A stretch of DNA of 64,000 nt from an uncultured Lachnospiraceae bacterium (GCA_949949005.1 CATLHM010000005.1:62001-126000), one strand, 5' to 3'; shown: positions 6,963 to 15,955, counted from the stretch's first letter. Numbers and translations: made by a program. The notes: generated by a model from the letters alone, not told the origin.

Positions 6963-8981
6963 TCAGCAAGCTTCCGGCTTTATCCTCACAACGCTAAAGC
7001 TCTGGGGCTCTAAGGTCAGCTTTCCCTCCAGGGTAATTTCTTTGGTCTTTATGGACGAATTTTCCGGCAAAAGCCTCTCCCCGGCAGATCCCTTCGCCAG
7101 CTCCTGCTCTGGCCGTGGCCCATCCCCGGTGAGCACATGGAGCAAAGCCTTCCCGCCAAGAGCCTGGCCCGTCTCGCCGCAAAGCCACAGCTCCTTCTCT
7201 TCCCTGTCCGGATTCACCACCTTCAGGATGTACTCGCCCTTCCCCTCGTCCAGGGACACATTGGCATAAATCCTCTCCCCGGCCAGCGCCTTCTCCTGTC
7301 CTGCCATGGGAACTGTCACCGTCCCCGTATTTTCACTGTAAAGCTTCTGCACATAATAGCTGGGGGAAGGATATACCCTCTCCTCGTCAAACCAGATCAT
7401 ATCCGGCGACCACTGGGCATATCCCAGACGGGCAAAAAGCGGGGCATAGGAGGCGAGAACCACCACGTCCGCATTCCTCTCCACCCCTGTGAGAAAGGCA
7501 GCTTCCGCCAGCGCTCCCGCCAAGGTATTGGCATCCGGCCGGTTCATTCCGTTCAGGGGATGGGCCGCATACTCCCCGGAAAAAACCTTTACATCCCGGG
7601 AATACGCATCATAAAAATCCATATGCTCATAAAACCACTCCGGCTTTACATAATAGTGCTCATCCACTGCGTAGCAGAAATCCGGATTTTCCTTCGCCGC
7701 TTTTCGGTAAAAATCCCAGGCCTTCTCATAGCGTCCCGTGAGCACGTCAGGCCCGGCGGAGCCGATCAGCTTCATCCCGGGATATTTTTCGTGGATTGCC
7801 TTCTCGAACACCTGATACCGCTCAAAAAAATCAACTTTCTGGGTCTGCCATTGCTCATTACCCACGCCAATCATGGTCAATCCGAAGGGCTCGGGATGTC
7901 CCATCTGTGCCCGGAGACCTCCCCAAACAGTGTCTGCGGAGCCGTTGGCAAATTCGATCAAGTCCAGAGCGTCCTGCACGAATTCCCCAAATCCGGGATC
8001 CTCCATGGAAACCAGCTCATAGGACTGATACTGGCAGGCCAGCCCCACATTCAGCACCGGCAGAGGCTTCGCGCCGATGAGCTCGCAGAGAAGAAAATAC
8101 TCATAGTAGCCCAGCCCAAGGGTCTGATTATAGTGGGAATAAAGGGTGTGCCATCCGTTTTCACTGCTGGTCTCATGGACCGCCCAGCGGTTAAAGTTCC
8201 CTCTCCGGCTCTCCGGCCTCCCCACGCTCTCCTTCCAGCGGTAACGGTTTTCTAAGGTATTTCCCTCTATGATACAGCCTCCCGGAAACCTGATAAAGCC
8301 CGGATTCAGCTCCTTTAAGGCCTCAAACAGATCCCGCCTGAAAATCCCTGCCACCGCATCGGCGGGCATCATGGAGATAAAGTCAAACTCCACCGTCCCT
8401 TTGTTTTCCAGGAGAATCACGAACTCACCGGCTTTCACGTCCCTCTGTGCCTTAAGATCTGTCTCGTAGCGGCGCCACATCTGCCCCTCCTCCTCCGGTG
8501 CGTGATACAGCGTGACACATGCCTCGGCACAGACCTCTTTCTCTTTCCTCACCAGCACCCTGACATTTCCCTCATAGGCAGCCGTCCTGGCGTAAAAGGA
8601 AACCTTATACTGCTTCCCCTCCTGCAAGTAAACGCCTCCATAGGCCTGATTGGCAAAGCCCTGCCCCTCCTCTAACGCCGTAAAGCGCAGATAGTGGGGA
8701 TTGTTCCGATCTACCGGACTTCCCATCACATACTCCATACGGCATTTCAAATCACCCTTTGAGGTATTATCACCTTCTGCTGCCTGCCAGCCATAGCCGC
8801 AGTCGTGCTTTACATAATAATCTCCCTTGTCCCCGTAACAGTCCAAAAATTCAAAGGATCTGTTTTCGATCATCTCCGCGTACAAACCACCGTCCGCCCC
8901 GTAGTTGATGTCTTCAAAAAAGAGACCGATCATGCCCTCCGAAATTGGTACACCTTTTTTTTGAGAAATGGTTAACTTCAT
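6963..8981 (-). CDS. GH51 alpha-L-arabinofuranosidase
   Basis: 672 residues, the usual length for GH51. The N-terminal region contains an inserted carbohydrate-binding-like segment (about 60-200), then the TIM barrel with RFPGGC (about 231) and the acid/base glutamate in GVGNEQ (E about 376) and the nucleophile in FSGEY (E about 470). A C-terminal beta domain ends with FSVVRIKP. No signal peptide, so it acts in the cytoplasm on imported arabino-oligosaccharides, releasing terminal arabinose. The ATG at 8981 has GGGAGGG seven bases upstream. It has its own promoter at 9051-9080, with a terminator-like hairpin between promoter and start codon. No arabinose genes are adjacent. Confidence 0.93.
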   Translation of the reverse strand: MKLTISQKKGVPISEGMIGLFFEDINYGADGGLYAEMIENRSFEFLDCYGDKGDYYVKHDCGYGWQAAEGDNTSKGDLKCRMEYVMGSPVDRNNPHYLRFTALEEGQGFANQAYGGVYLQEGKQYKVSFYARTAAYEGNVRVLVRKEKEVCAEACVTLYHAPEEEGQMWRRYETDLKAQRDVKAGEFVILLENKGTVEFDFISMMPADAVAGIFRRDLFEALKELNPGFIRFPGGCIIEGNTLENRYRWKESVGRPESRRGNFNRWAVHETSSENGWHTLYSHYNQTLGLGYYEYFLLCELIGAKPLPVLNVGLACQYQSYELVSMEDPGFGEFVQDALDLIEFANGSADTVWGGLRAQMGHPEPFGLTMIGVGNEQWQTQKVDFFERYQVFEKAIHEKYPGMKLIGSAGPDVLTGRYEKAWDFYRKAAKENPDFCYAVDEHYYVKPEWFYEHMDFYDAYSRDVKVFSGEYAAHPLNGMNRPDANTLAGALAEAAFLTGVERNADVVVLASYAPLFARLGYAQWSPDMIWFDEERVYPSPSYYVQKLYSENTGTVTVPMAGQEKALAGERIYANVSLDEGKGEYILKVVNPDREEKELWLCGETGQALGGKALLHVLTGDGPRPEQELAKGSAGERLLPENSSIKTKEITLEGKLTLEPQSFSVVRIKPEAC

Positions 8982-9010
8982 TTGTCTTCCCTCCCTGACC
9001 TCGTATTAGT

Positions 9011-9039
9011 AAAAATCCCCGCCGCAAGCGACGGGGATT
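9011..9039 (-). terminator. Terminator-like hairpin in front of GH51 gene
   Basis: On the minus strand AATCCCCG/CGGGGATT arms (9032-9039, 9014-9021) plus inner pairs enclose a short loop and are followed by TTTTT. It can end the upstream NlpC/P60 transcript, but it also lies just downstream of the GH51 promoter, so it could act as an attenuator. Confidence 0.7.
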
Positions 9040-9050
9040 ACCTTCATTCT

Positions 9051-9080
9051 ATTATATGTTTCCGCATAATGCAATTACAA
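9051..9080 (-). promoter_or_regulatory. Promoter of GH51 gene
   Basis: TTGTAA (9075-9080), 18-base spacer, TATAAT (9051-9056). The predicted start is only a few bases before the hairpin at 9011-9039. Confidence 0.6.
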
Positions 9081-9161
9081 TTTCAGTTTCTTTCTGCCGT
9101 TTCTTTCTTTTCCTTCTACCCGCTATTCCTGCCCGAAACACATTCCTTTCCTGGAAAATTC

Positions 9162-10574
9162 CTAGAAAATTCTTCTTACGGAAAGAACGGAACGGTAATT
9201 GGCGTTGGAGATAATGATACCTGTCTTGGAGGTGGAGGCGTGAACGATCTTTCCGTCTCCCACATAGATACCCACGTGGCCGGAATAGCACACGATATCT
9301 CCGGGCTGTGCATTGGCAAGGCCGTCCACGGTGGCTCCCACGCTTCTGTCCGCTGCGGAGGAGTGAGGCAGGCTCACGCCAAAATTATTGTAAACGCTCA
9401 TGACGAAACCGGAGCAGTCCGCACCGTTAGTCAGACTGGTTCCGCCGTATACATAAGGATTACCCACGAACTGGCACGCGAAGTTTGCCACTGCGGCGCC
9501 CATTTCGCTTCCGCTTCCTGTGGCGATCACAGGAGGCTGATAACTACTTCCGCCTGAGGATGAGGACGAGGAGGAACTCTTCTTGGCGGCTGCTTTCCTT
9601 GCCGCTTCCTGAGCTGCCTTTCTCTCCGCCTCCTCCTTGGCAAGTCTCGCTTCCTCTTCTGCCCTGGATTCCGCCTTTACAAACTCTGTGGAAAGGTCTA
9701 CATAATCAATGGACACGTATCCGAAACCTTCCTCGATATCCACCTTCACCCAATCGCCTAATTCTTCCGTGACGATCAGTTCATCGCCGATGGGCACCAG
9801 TCCCAAAACCACCGCATCCATCCCCGGCTCTTCACGAACCTTTAAGGTGGTGGTGTTCACTGTTCCGATCCTGGTTCCCACTTCCCTTGCAAGAGAAACC
9901 GCGTCCTCTCCCGTGACACAGTACTCTGCCTTCACAAACCCGGTCACGCTGCCGGACTCTATCTCATACCAGCCGTCCTGCTCGGAGATAAACTCTCCTA
10001 CCGACTTGTCATAAAGCTTACCTAAAATATCTCCCTCTTCACTGGGGATGCTTCTCACATTTACATAGTCATTCACCTTGGCAATCACCAGAGAGCGGAA
10101 TCCCTTCTCTTCTCTCTTGGCCTCGATCTCCCTCTCCACCTGGTTCAGGGGCTTGGTGGTGGTGGCAATTGCTGTTTCCTCAATCACCTTTTCCTCCTGG
10201 GGCTGCGCGGTGGGAGTCGCCGTCGGGATAGGCTCTGCCGTAGGCATAACAAAAACGGTGGGTGCTTCCTTGCTCTCCGCCTCTCCTTCAGGCGTCTGGG
10301 TGCTTTCTGTCTCTGCCTCCCCATTTCCGGCGTTCTCACCATTTTCGGTGCTTTCCGTGTTCGGGGCCTGGTTCTGTGGAAGATTAACCTCCTCTTCCTC
10401 CTTAAGGCTCTTTACGCTGGTTGCATTGGATGACAAAAAGAAATCTAATCCTGCCGATGGAAGGCCTGCTCCCTCCGATGCAAATGTATCTAAACTCATG
10501 CCTGAAAACAAAAGAGCTGCCGACACCGCATAAACTGCTGTCCGTTTGCCTGCTTTCACGATCTTTCTTCGCAT
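9162..10574 (-). CDS. Secreted SH3b-NlpC/P60 cell-wall hydrolase
   Basis: 470 residues. A signal peptide (MRRKIVKAGKRTAVYAVSAALLFSGM, cleavage near TFAS) is followed by a Glu/Thr/Pro-rich segment, two bacterial SH3 domains (about 165-230 with NVRSIPSEEGDILGKLYDK, and about 235-300 with LKVREEPGMDAVVLGLV), a charged helix and a serine-rich linker (about 330-350). The C-terminal NlpC/P60 domain has Cys in GADCSGF (about 387), His in SGHVGIYVG (about 433) and His in IVHAS (about 445). Such enzymes cut D-Glu to diamino-acid bonds in wall peptides and serve in growth or cell separation. It is monocistronic, with a canonical promoter and a WalR-like box just downstream of it. Confidence 0.93.
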   Translation of the reverse strand: MRRKIVKAGKRTAVYAVSAALLFSGMSLDTFASEGAGLPSAGLDFFLSSNATSVKSLKEEEEVNLPQNQAPNTESTENGENAGNGEAETESTQTPEGEAESKEAPTVFVMPTAEPIPTATPTAQPQEEKVIEETAIATTTKPLNQVEREIEAKREEKGFRSLVIAKVNDYVNVRSIPSEEGDILGKLYDKSVGEFISEQDGWYEIESGSVTGFVKAEYCVTGEDAVSLAREVGTRIGTVNTTTLKVREEPGMDAVVLGLVPIGDELIVTEELGDWVKVDIEEGFGYVSIDYVDLSTEFVKAESRAEEEARLAKEEAERKAAQEAARKAAAKKSSSSSSSSGGSSYQPPVIATGSGSEMGAAVANFACQFVGNPYVYGGTSLTNGADCSGFVMSVYNNFGVSLPHSSAADRSVGATVDGLANAQPGDIVCYSGHVGIYVGDGKIVHASTSKTGIIISNANYRSVLSVRRIF

Positions 10575-10629
10575 GATAACCTCCGTTCCTCTTTCCTCTA
10601 TGGTAAGTCTCTCATTTATCCTATGAATT

Positions 10630-10646
10630 ATTACAAATTTGTTACA
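10630..10646 (-). promoter_or_regulatory. WalR (YycF)-like binding site
   Basis: The minus strand reads TGTAAC-AAATT-TGTAAT, matching the published consensus TGTWAH-N5-TGTWAH in both halves. It lies just downstream of the -10 box of the cell-wall hydrolase promoter, where WalR sites of repressed genes lie in Bacillus subtilis. Confidence 0.5.
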
Positions 10647-10658
10647 TCTTTCTTAATA

Positions 10659-10687
10659 AATATATCACTTTCATTTCCTTATGTCAA
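10659..10687 (-). promoter_or_regulatory. Promoter of NlpC/P60 gene
   Basis: TTGACA (10682-10687), 17-base spacer and TATATT (10659-10664), a near-perfect vegetative promoter. Confidence 0.8.
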
Positions 10688-10705
10688 CCGGTGTAATAAA
10701 TTTCC

Positions 10706-10729
10706 AAAAAGAAAGGCCCTTAACGGGCC
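10706..10729 (-). terminator. Terminator of AAA-ATPase gene
   Basis: GGCCC/GGGCC arms (10725-10729, 10715-10719) overlap the stop codon of the ATPase gene and are followed by TTTCTTTTT on the minus strand. Confidence 0.65.
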
Positions 10730-12420
10730 CGTTCTTTTATAACAGCTCCAATCAATACTTTTTTTCCGCAAAAGGCAAATCCATATTTGCGTATCTTCTC
10801 TTTTGAAATCCCTTTTGCCGTCAGATTCGCCTGATACTCCTTTTGTTCTATCTGCCTGAGCGCAGCCTGAACAGTATCGGACAATTCCTTTTCGTCCTCA
10901 TCCTGCACCTTAAATTCTATGATCATAGAATCGTCGTTCAAATTTCTTGCTTCCAGTAACACATCATATCGTCCAAAACCGCTCTCCCTGTTTGATGTGA
11001 TCACATATCTGTCGGCAAGCTCAACCATCATGCCCAGCACAAAACCGTGGTAGAACCGCTCCGGCGCTTTCTCGGAGGGCTTACTTCCCGCATCAAAGCT
11101 ACTGAACATCTCCTGCGTCACTTTGTTCATATAAAGATTCATTGCCTTTACATCATCCAGCAGTAATGCTTTGATAAAATCATTGTAATCGTCGTTTCCG
11201 GAAAACCAGTCCTGAATCATATTTTCAAACATAATTTGGACTTCTTTGTTCGTCAATTCCACATCAAAATAGGTACGGCCTATTTTTTCCTCAAAGGAAA
11301 TTCCTGCCACCTTCAGGTACCCGCTTGCCAGCAACAGACTCCAAACAGCGTTCTTTCTAGTAAATAGTTGGTCATAGACAATCTGCTCGTCAATCTCCAT
11401 ATGAAGCTTGCCGCCCCCAATCAACTCTTCAAAGCTCTTTTTAATATTGGGTTTTCCCTCTCTGAGAAGCTTTTCCACCAAACCGTTAGCGCTGGTATTC
11501 GCCCAATAGGCCCCCACTTTCCTCTCAGAAAGGAAATAAATGATAGACCATGGATTATAAATATCTGTCCTGCCTCCGAATGCAAATCCGTCATACCAGT
11601 CTTTTACCTGCTGTTTCCGTTCTGACAGACCATATTCGTCCAGAGCCGCAAACACTTCCTCTTGCGTGAATCCGAAACAGTCCGCATATTTGTCCGAGGT
11701 CGTTGTGACCACCCGTAAATTATTCAAATCCGAAAACACCGATTCCTTACTTACCCGTGTAATACCTGTCATAACGGCGCGTTCCAGATAAGGGTTAGTT
11801 TTAAACGTAGAGTTAAACAGACTTCTTGTAAAAGATACCAATTCCCCCCAATAGCCATTTACGTAGGCCTCCTGCATGGGGGTATCATATTCATCCAACA
11901 GGATAATCACCCTTTTTCCATAATACCGGGACAAAAAATCCGACATTTTGTGGAGTGCCCAGGTAGCCACCCCATCCCCCATATCACAGGCTACGCTCCG
12001 GAAATAAGCTTTTTCATGGTTCGTCAAAAGATCGCCCTCAAGTAAAAAAACATTTTTATTATAAATATCCTCCAGGATACGGTTAATGGATTGCCTCGTT
12101 CCTCCATAAGTGGGTTCCTTTACATTGGCAAAGGACAAACTGATTACCGGATATGTCCCCTGCAAATTCCGGTATTTTTCCTCCTTCCAGATGGAAAGCC
12201 CTTCAAACAACCTGCTTTTTTCCGCATGTCTGACCGAGAAGAAATACTCTAGCATACTCATGTTCAATGTCTTACCAAATCTGCGAGGGCGGGTGATCAA
12301 TGTGACACTGTCCGCGCTTTCCCACCAGTCCTGTATAAATTTCGTTTTATCAATATAGAAGCAGCCTTCTTTTCGAATCAGCTCAAAGTCCTGATTTCCA
12401 ATACCAATTTTTCTTGCCAT
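10720..12420 (-). CDS. AAA-ATPase_like / PD-(D/E)XK family protein
   Basis: 566 residues. The N-terminus (IGNQDFELIRKEGCFYIDKT, then LITRPRRFGKTLNMSML at about 40-56) is the signature of the PF09820 AAA-ATPase_like family, with an RRFGKT phosphate-binding loop in place of a classical Walker A and a Walker-B-like VIILLDEYDTPM (about 170-181). The C-terminus contains GRYDVLLEAR and MIIEFKVQ (about 480-505), a PD-(D/E)XK nuclease-like core of the PF08011 type. These proteins are abundant in gut Bacteroidetes and Clostridia; their role is unknown, with defence or mobile-element links proposed. Visibly AT-richer than its neighbours. ATG at 12420 with AAGGG ten bases upstream. Confidence 0.88.
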   Translation of the reverse strand: MARKIGIGNQDFELIRKEGCFYIDKTKFIQDWWESADSVTLITRPRRFGKTLNMSMLEYFFSVRHAEKSRLFEGLSIWKEEKYRNLQGTYPVISLSFANVKEPTYGGTRQSINRILEDIYNKNVFLLEGDLLTNHEKAYFRSVACDMGDGVATWALHKMSDFLSRYYGKRVIILLDEYDTPMQEAYVNGYWGELVSFTRSLFNSTFKTNPYLERAVMTGITRVSKESVFSDLNNLRVVTTTSDKYADCFGFTQEEVFAALDEYGLSERKQQVKDWYDGFAFGGRTDIYNPWSIIYFLSERKVGAYWANTSANGLVEKLLREGKPNIKKSFEELIGGGKLHMEIDEQIVYDQLFTRKNAVWSLLLASGYLKVAGISFEEKIGRTYFDVELTNKEVQIMFENMIQDWFSGNDDYNDFIKALLLDDVKAMNLYMNKVTQEMFSSFDAGSKPSEKAPERFYHGFVLGMMVELADRYVITSNRESGFGRYDVLLEARNLNDDSMIIEFKVQDEDEKELSDTVQAALRQIEQKEYQANLTAKGISKEKIRKYGFAFCGKKVLIGAVIKERAR

Positions 12421-12494
12421 AACAGCTCTTCCCTTATTCTCCTTAACGCCCTGGCTATCCTTCCGGCTATCGCTCTTACGCTTTCAGAGGCCTC

Positions 12495-13421
12495 TCAAAT
12501 CAACTCTCTCATATAATCCAGCACAGAAGCGATGGCATTGGCCCCGTCGGCCACGGCTGTTACCACCTGCCTGAGTTTCTTCTTCCGAAGATCCCCGGCC
12601 ACAAAAACCCCCGGCACATCCGTGGCGCAGTCCTCCCCTGCCAGAAAATATCCCTGCTCGTCACAGCCTACCATGTCTTTCATCAGCTCCCCGGAGGGCA
12701 CGATTCCCACTGCGATGAAAATGCCATCCGCTGCAAGGCTCCTGCCTTGCCCTGTCCTGGTATCCTCCAGAGAAAGAGACTCTACCCGCTCTTTCCCCGC
12801 GATCTCTTTTACCACCGTATTCCACAGGATCTCCACGTTAGGAAGCGCTTTCAGCTCCCTTTGCAGGATATCCGCCGCCCGCAGCTCATCCCTGCGGTGA
12901 ATCAGATAGACCTTCTCACAGCTCCGCGCCAAAAATATGGCGTCCTCCACCGCCACATCTCCGCCTCCCACAACCGCCGTGGTCTTTCCTCTGAAAAAGG
13001 CCCCGTCGCAGGTCGCGCAGTAAGAGACTCCCTTTCCGGCAAAATCTTCCTCCCCGGGTATGTGCAGCTTTGCGTGGACTGCACCCATAGCGGCAACTAC
13101 CGTTTGGGTATGAATTTCCCCCTCGCTGGTTTCCAGAATAAAGCCCTTCTCCTTTTCATCGCCAGCCCTTCTTACCCCTGAGACAGACGCATTTTGGAAC
13201 TGGCATCCCAACTTGTCCGCATGCTCCCTGAATTTCATTCCCATATCAAATCCGTTGATACCGGAAAGCCCGGGATAATTGTCTACCTCATAGGTATTGA
13301 GTACCTGCCCTCCGCTTAAAGGGTTCTGCTCAAGAGTCAGCGCATCAAGCCCTGCCCGCTTTGCGTAAATCGCCGCGCTGATTCCCGCAGGCCCGGAACC
13401 GATTATCACAACATCATACAT
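12495..13421 (-). CDS. trxB: Thioredoxin reductase
   Basis: About 308 residues. FAD-binding GSGPAGISAAIYAKRAG at the N-terminus, redox-active CATC in SYCATCDGAF (about residues 132-141), NADPH-binding GGGDVAVEDA, and the C-terminal FAD motif FVAGDLRKK..RQVVTAVADGA, the low-Mr bacterial arrangement. It reduces thioredoxin with NADPH. The frame extends to 13451, but MYDVVIIG is the family start and has GGAGG eight bases upstream; the preceding 30 bases contain a second, near-identical GGAGGTTA-ATG copy. No thioredoxin gene is adjacent. Confidence 0.94.
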   Translation of the reverse strand: MYDVVIIGSGPAGISAAIYAKRAGLDALTLEQNPLSGGQVLNTYEVDNYPGLSGINGFDMGMKFREHADKLGCQFQNASVSGVRRAGDEKEKGFILETSEGEIHTQTVVAAMGAVHAKLHIPGEEDFAGKGVSYCATCDGAFFRGKTTAVVGGGDVAVEDAIFLARSCEKVYLIHRRDELRAADILQRELKALPNVEILWNTVVKEIAGKERVESLSLEDTRTGQGRSLAADGIFIAVGIVPSGELMKDMVGCDEQGYFLAGEDCATDVPGVFVAGDLRKKKLRQVVTAVADGANAIASVLDYMRELI

Positions 13422-13516
13422 CTTATTAACCTCCATTTTGCTAACCTCCATTCTGCCGTCTGGCGGCTTTCAAACCTATAGAAAATACCACGTAAGCCAT
13501 CAGGCTTATTTTCAAC

Positions 13517-13559
13517 CTAACTCCCATCTGCCCGCTTCAGCGGGCGTACAAATCAAGAT
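13517..13559. repeat. Solo copy of the CTAACTCCCATCTGCCCGC palindromic element
   Basis: The 43 bases match the first two thirds of the 63-base units at 28813-29002, including the GCCCGCT/AGCGGGC hairpin. It overlaps the stop codon of the SDR gene and may act as its transcript end. Confidence 0.7.
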
Positions 13560-14290
13560 ATCCAACCGCCGTCCATGGTAAGAATCTGTCCGGTCAGATA
13601 GCCCGGGGCATTCACCATAAGCCTGATCATCTCCCCGGCTTCCTGTGCGGTTCCCATCCTCCCCACAGGAATTTCATCCTCCAGCATCCTTATCTCTTCT
13701 TCAGAAAAACAGGCGTTCATTTCCGTATCTATCACGCCAAAAGCCAGAGCGTTCACCTGGATATTGCTGGGAGCAAGCTCCCTGGCAAGCGCTTTGGTAA
13801 AGCTGTTCACGCCTCCTTTTGATGCGCTGTAAGCCACTTCCATGGATGCCCCCGCATTTCCCCAGACAGAAGAAATATTCAGAATCTTCCCTGCCTTCCG
13901 ATGCACCATCTGGGGAACCACCAGCCGGCAGGTGTAAAACAGAGCATTTAAATTCGTGTCCATTACCTGCTGCCACTCTTCCAGGGACATATCCGTGAGA
14001 AGCCCCACATAGGAGATCGCGGCATTATTAATCAGCACATGAATCTCCCCTGCCTTTTTTATCATTGTCTCCACCTGGTCGGCCTTCGATACGTCGCACA
14101 GCGCCGTTTCACAGCAGATCCCATACCTCTGCGACACTTCCCGGGCCACCTTCTCAAGGGCCTCGCCGGAGCTTTTGCACACAAGGAAAAGGTCGTGTCC
14201 GTCCTGGGCCAGAGCCTTGGCCGCCGCCGCACCTATCCCACGGGAAGCGCCTGTGATCAGCGCCTTTTTTTTCTTTAATTGATTATCCAT
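13553..14290 (-). CDS. Short-chain dehydrogenase/reductase (FabG-like)
   Basis: 245 residues, a single Rossmann domain. Cofactor loop TGASRGIGAAAAKALA (about 14-29), NNAA (about 88), catalytic Ser in NISSVW (about 140) and YSASKGG (Tyr about 153, Lys about 157), and the C-terminal GGWIS usual for 3-oxoacyl-ACP-reductase-like proteins. The Arg near the glycine loop favours NADP(H). It is not in a fatty-acid cluster, so its substrate is open; a stand-alone 3-oxoacyl reductase is one option. The ribosome site is weak (AGAGA). It ends inside the palindromic element at 13517-13559. Confidence 0.85.
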   Translation of the reverse strand: MDNQLKKKKALITGASRGIGAAAAKALAQDGHDLFLVCKSSGEALEKVAREVSQRYGICCETALCDVSKADQVETMIKKAGEIHVLINNAAISYVGLLTDMSLEEWQQVMDTNLNALFYTCRLVVPQMVHRKAGKILNISSVWGNAGASMEVAYSASKGGVNSFTKALARELAPSNIQVNALAFGVIDTEMNACFSEEEIRMLEDEIPVGRMGTAQEAGEMIRLMVNAPGYLTGQILTMDGGWIS

Positions 14291-14327
14291 TCTATATTTC
14301 TCTTTTCATTCAGTACATGCTTCCGGC

Positions 14328-15200
14328 CTAAATAAGGCTCCTGATCCCATCGCAAATCCTGCCCGCAACCTTCACATTGTTCATAGTATAAATATGCACC
14401 CCATCCACATCATTAGCAATCAGATCCACAATCTGATTCAGTGCATAGGCCATGCCCGCATCAAAAAGTGCTTCCTTATTGTCCTCATACTTATGTAAAA
14501 TCCGCTCGAACTTCTTTGGAAGCGAAGCTCCACAGGTATTCACCATTCGTTCGATCTGAGCCCGGTTTGTCACCGGCATAATACCTGCTTCCACCGGAAC
14601 CTGGATGCCTGCAATTCTGGTTTTTTCGTAGAAGCTATAAAAATATTCATTGTCAAAAAAGAGCTGGGACACCAGATGGCTAACGCCTGCATCCACTTTC
14701 TTTTTCAGGTTGTGAATATCCGTAATGGCGTCAGGGGCTTCTAAGTGGGTTTCCGGATAACAGGCCCCGCTGATGTGGAAATTTCCCTGGCCTTTGATGA
14801 ACTCCACCAACTCATTGGCATATTTGAAATCATGCTTCTGTGGTATATTGGGATTAACGTCCCCTCTCAGTGCAAGAATATTTTCAATTCCCGCATCCTC
14901 AAACTGCTTCAAAATCTCGCTGATCTCCTCCCTGCTATAATGCAGACAGGTCAGATGCACCATGGGCTCCACCCCGTAATTATCCTTAATTTTTTTGGCA
15001 ATGCCTACCGTCTTGTTGTCCGCACCGCTCCCCCCTGCCCCAAAGGTCACACTGATAAAATCCGGGTGCAGGTCGCAAAGCCGCTCTAATGTAGCATCAA
15101 TATTCTTAAGCGCCTCTTCCTTTTTGGGTGGAAAAATTTCAAATGACAGGACTGACTTTCCCTGTCTTTTTTTTGCTTTTACAATTTCCGTAATCCTCAT
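14328..15200 (-). CDS. metF: 5,10-methylenetetrahydrofolate reductase
   Basis: 290 residues covering the complete MetF barrel. Visible motifs are SFEIFPPKKEEA (about 20-31), VTFGAGGSG (about 51), HLTCLHYSREE (about 82) and ALRGDVN (about 108), with PVEAGIMPVT later. It makes 5-methyl-THF from methylene-THF using FAD. Start ATG at 15200 follows AGGAGG at five bases. The leader 15201-15376 contains paired arms (CTTTCATG/CATGAAAG) but no S-box or T-box core that I can recognise. The metY gene lies 2.2 kb upstream on the same strand, so methionine synthesis is the likely shared theme. Confidence 0.94.
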   Translation of the reverse strand: MRITEIVKAKKRQGKSVLSFEIFPPKKEEALKNIDATLERLCDLHPDFISVTFGAGGSGADNKTVGIAKKIKDNYGVEPMVHLTCLHYSREEISEILKQFEDAGIENILALRGDVNPNIPQKHDFKYANELVEFIKGQGNFHISGACYPETHLEAPDAITDIHNLKKKVDAGVSHLVSQLFFDNEYFYSFYEKTRIAGIQVPVEAGIMPVTNRAQIERMVNTCGASLPKKFERILHKYEDNKEALFDAGMAYALNQIVDLIANDVDGVHIYTMNNVKVAGRICDGIRSLI

Positions 15201-15338
15201 TTCTACCTCCTGATGTTACGCCTTTCGTATTATTTCCAAACTTTCATGCGCTGCTCTTTGATACACCGCCATAACATGAAAGCCACCTGCTCTCTGTCTT
15301 CGGCACTCCCCCATCGTCGCAAGCCTGCTTGTAGCAAC

Positions 15339-15363
15339 GGGCAGCACGCTCCGCGAGCTGCCC
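15339..15363 (-). terminator. Hairpin downstream of the 84-aa gene
   Basis: GGGCAGC/GCTGCCC arms 11 bases apart, followed by a second CAAGC/GCTTG hairpin but no T-run. A terminator or mRNA-stabilising structure. Confidence 0.4.
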
Positions 15364-15376
15364 TTATGCCTTTTAC

Positions 15377-15631
15377 TCAGCCGATTCCAGGCCCCTGGAA
15401 CACGCTGTTAATTTCCTCCCTGTCTTCCGTGGAAAGACCGTCAAGGATCTTGTCCATCTCACCCTTGGTCCTGGCATCCTTGCATTGCAGAATAATGTGC
15501 TCCTTCTCCGTCTCGCTCAAATGGTCAAATTTCTCCCTCACGCCGTCATTCATGGCAAGGGGAATTCCAAGGCCCAGAGGAATATTGGCAAAACCGCCTG
15601 AATAATTATTAGAAAAATTGTTACTGTCCAT
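15377..15631 (-). CDS. Small protein of unknown function (84 aa)
   Basis: I do not recognise this gene with certainty. The ATG at 15631 has GGAGGTG eight bases upstream, and composition is protein-like. A glycine/asparagine-rich start (NNFSNNYSGGFANIPLG) leads into an amphipathic helical half (FDHLSETEKEHIILQCKDA, then GEMDKILDGLSTEDREE), with no membrane segment and one cysteine. The pattern recalls small conserved Lachnospiraceae proteins of unknown role. It lies alone between metF and the AlbA_2 gene; possible partners are unclear. Confidence 0.65.
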   Translation of the reverse strand: MDSNNFSNNYSGGFANIPLGLGIPLAMNDGVREKFDHLSETEKEHIILQCKDARTKGEMDKILDGLSTEDREEINSVFQGPGIG

Positions 15632-15955
15632 TTGTTATCCACCTCCGCAAATATTATGTGGACGCGGACATGAATTTATTCCCTCTCTTTTTCCTGTTCG
15701 TTACAAGCCTTGTTTTTCGTTGCTTTTCCTTACAACTTCATATCATTTTGGTGCGGTTTTATCCCTCCTTTATGTGGTTTCGAAGCCGGCGTACCCATGT
15801 CCCCAATACATTCTCAACTATAAACCAATATGTATATATGGTATGTTTTTTCATCTGAAAAATATTGTGCCTCCATTATTTACTCCTCTCAAAACAACTA
15901 ATTTATCTTTCCTAATATCATGACCATATCATAACTATTTTGGCCATAAACTTGA
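15632..15955. other. 324-bp AT-rich intergenic region
   Basis: No gene seen. The right end (15917-15955) has ATCATGACC-type sequence related to the perfect palindrome inside the next gene (16142-16164). Confidence 0.5.

Noticed and set aside
15201-15376. S-box (SAM) riboswitch upstream of metF
   Set aside because: Hairpins exist but no S-box core sequence is present.
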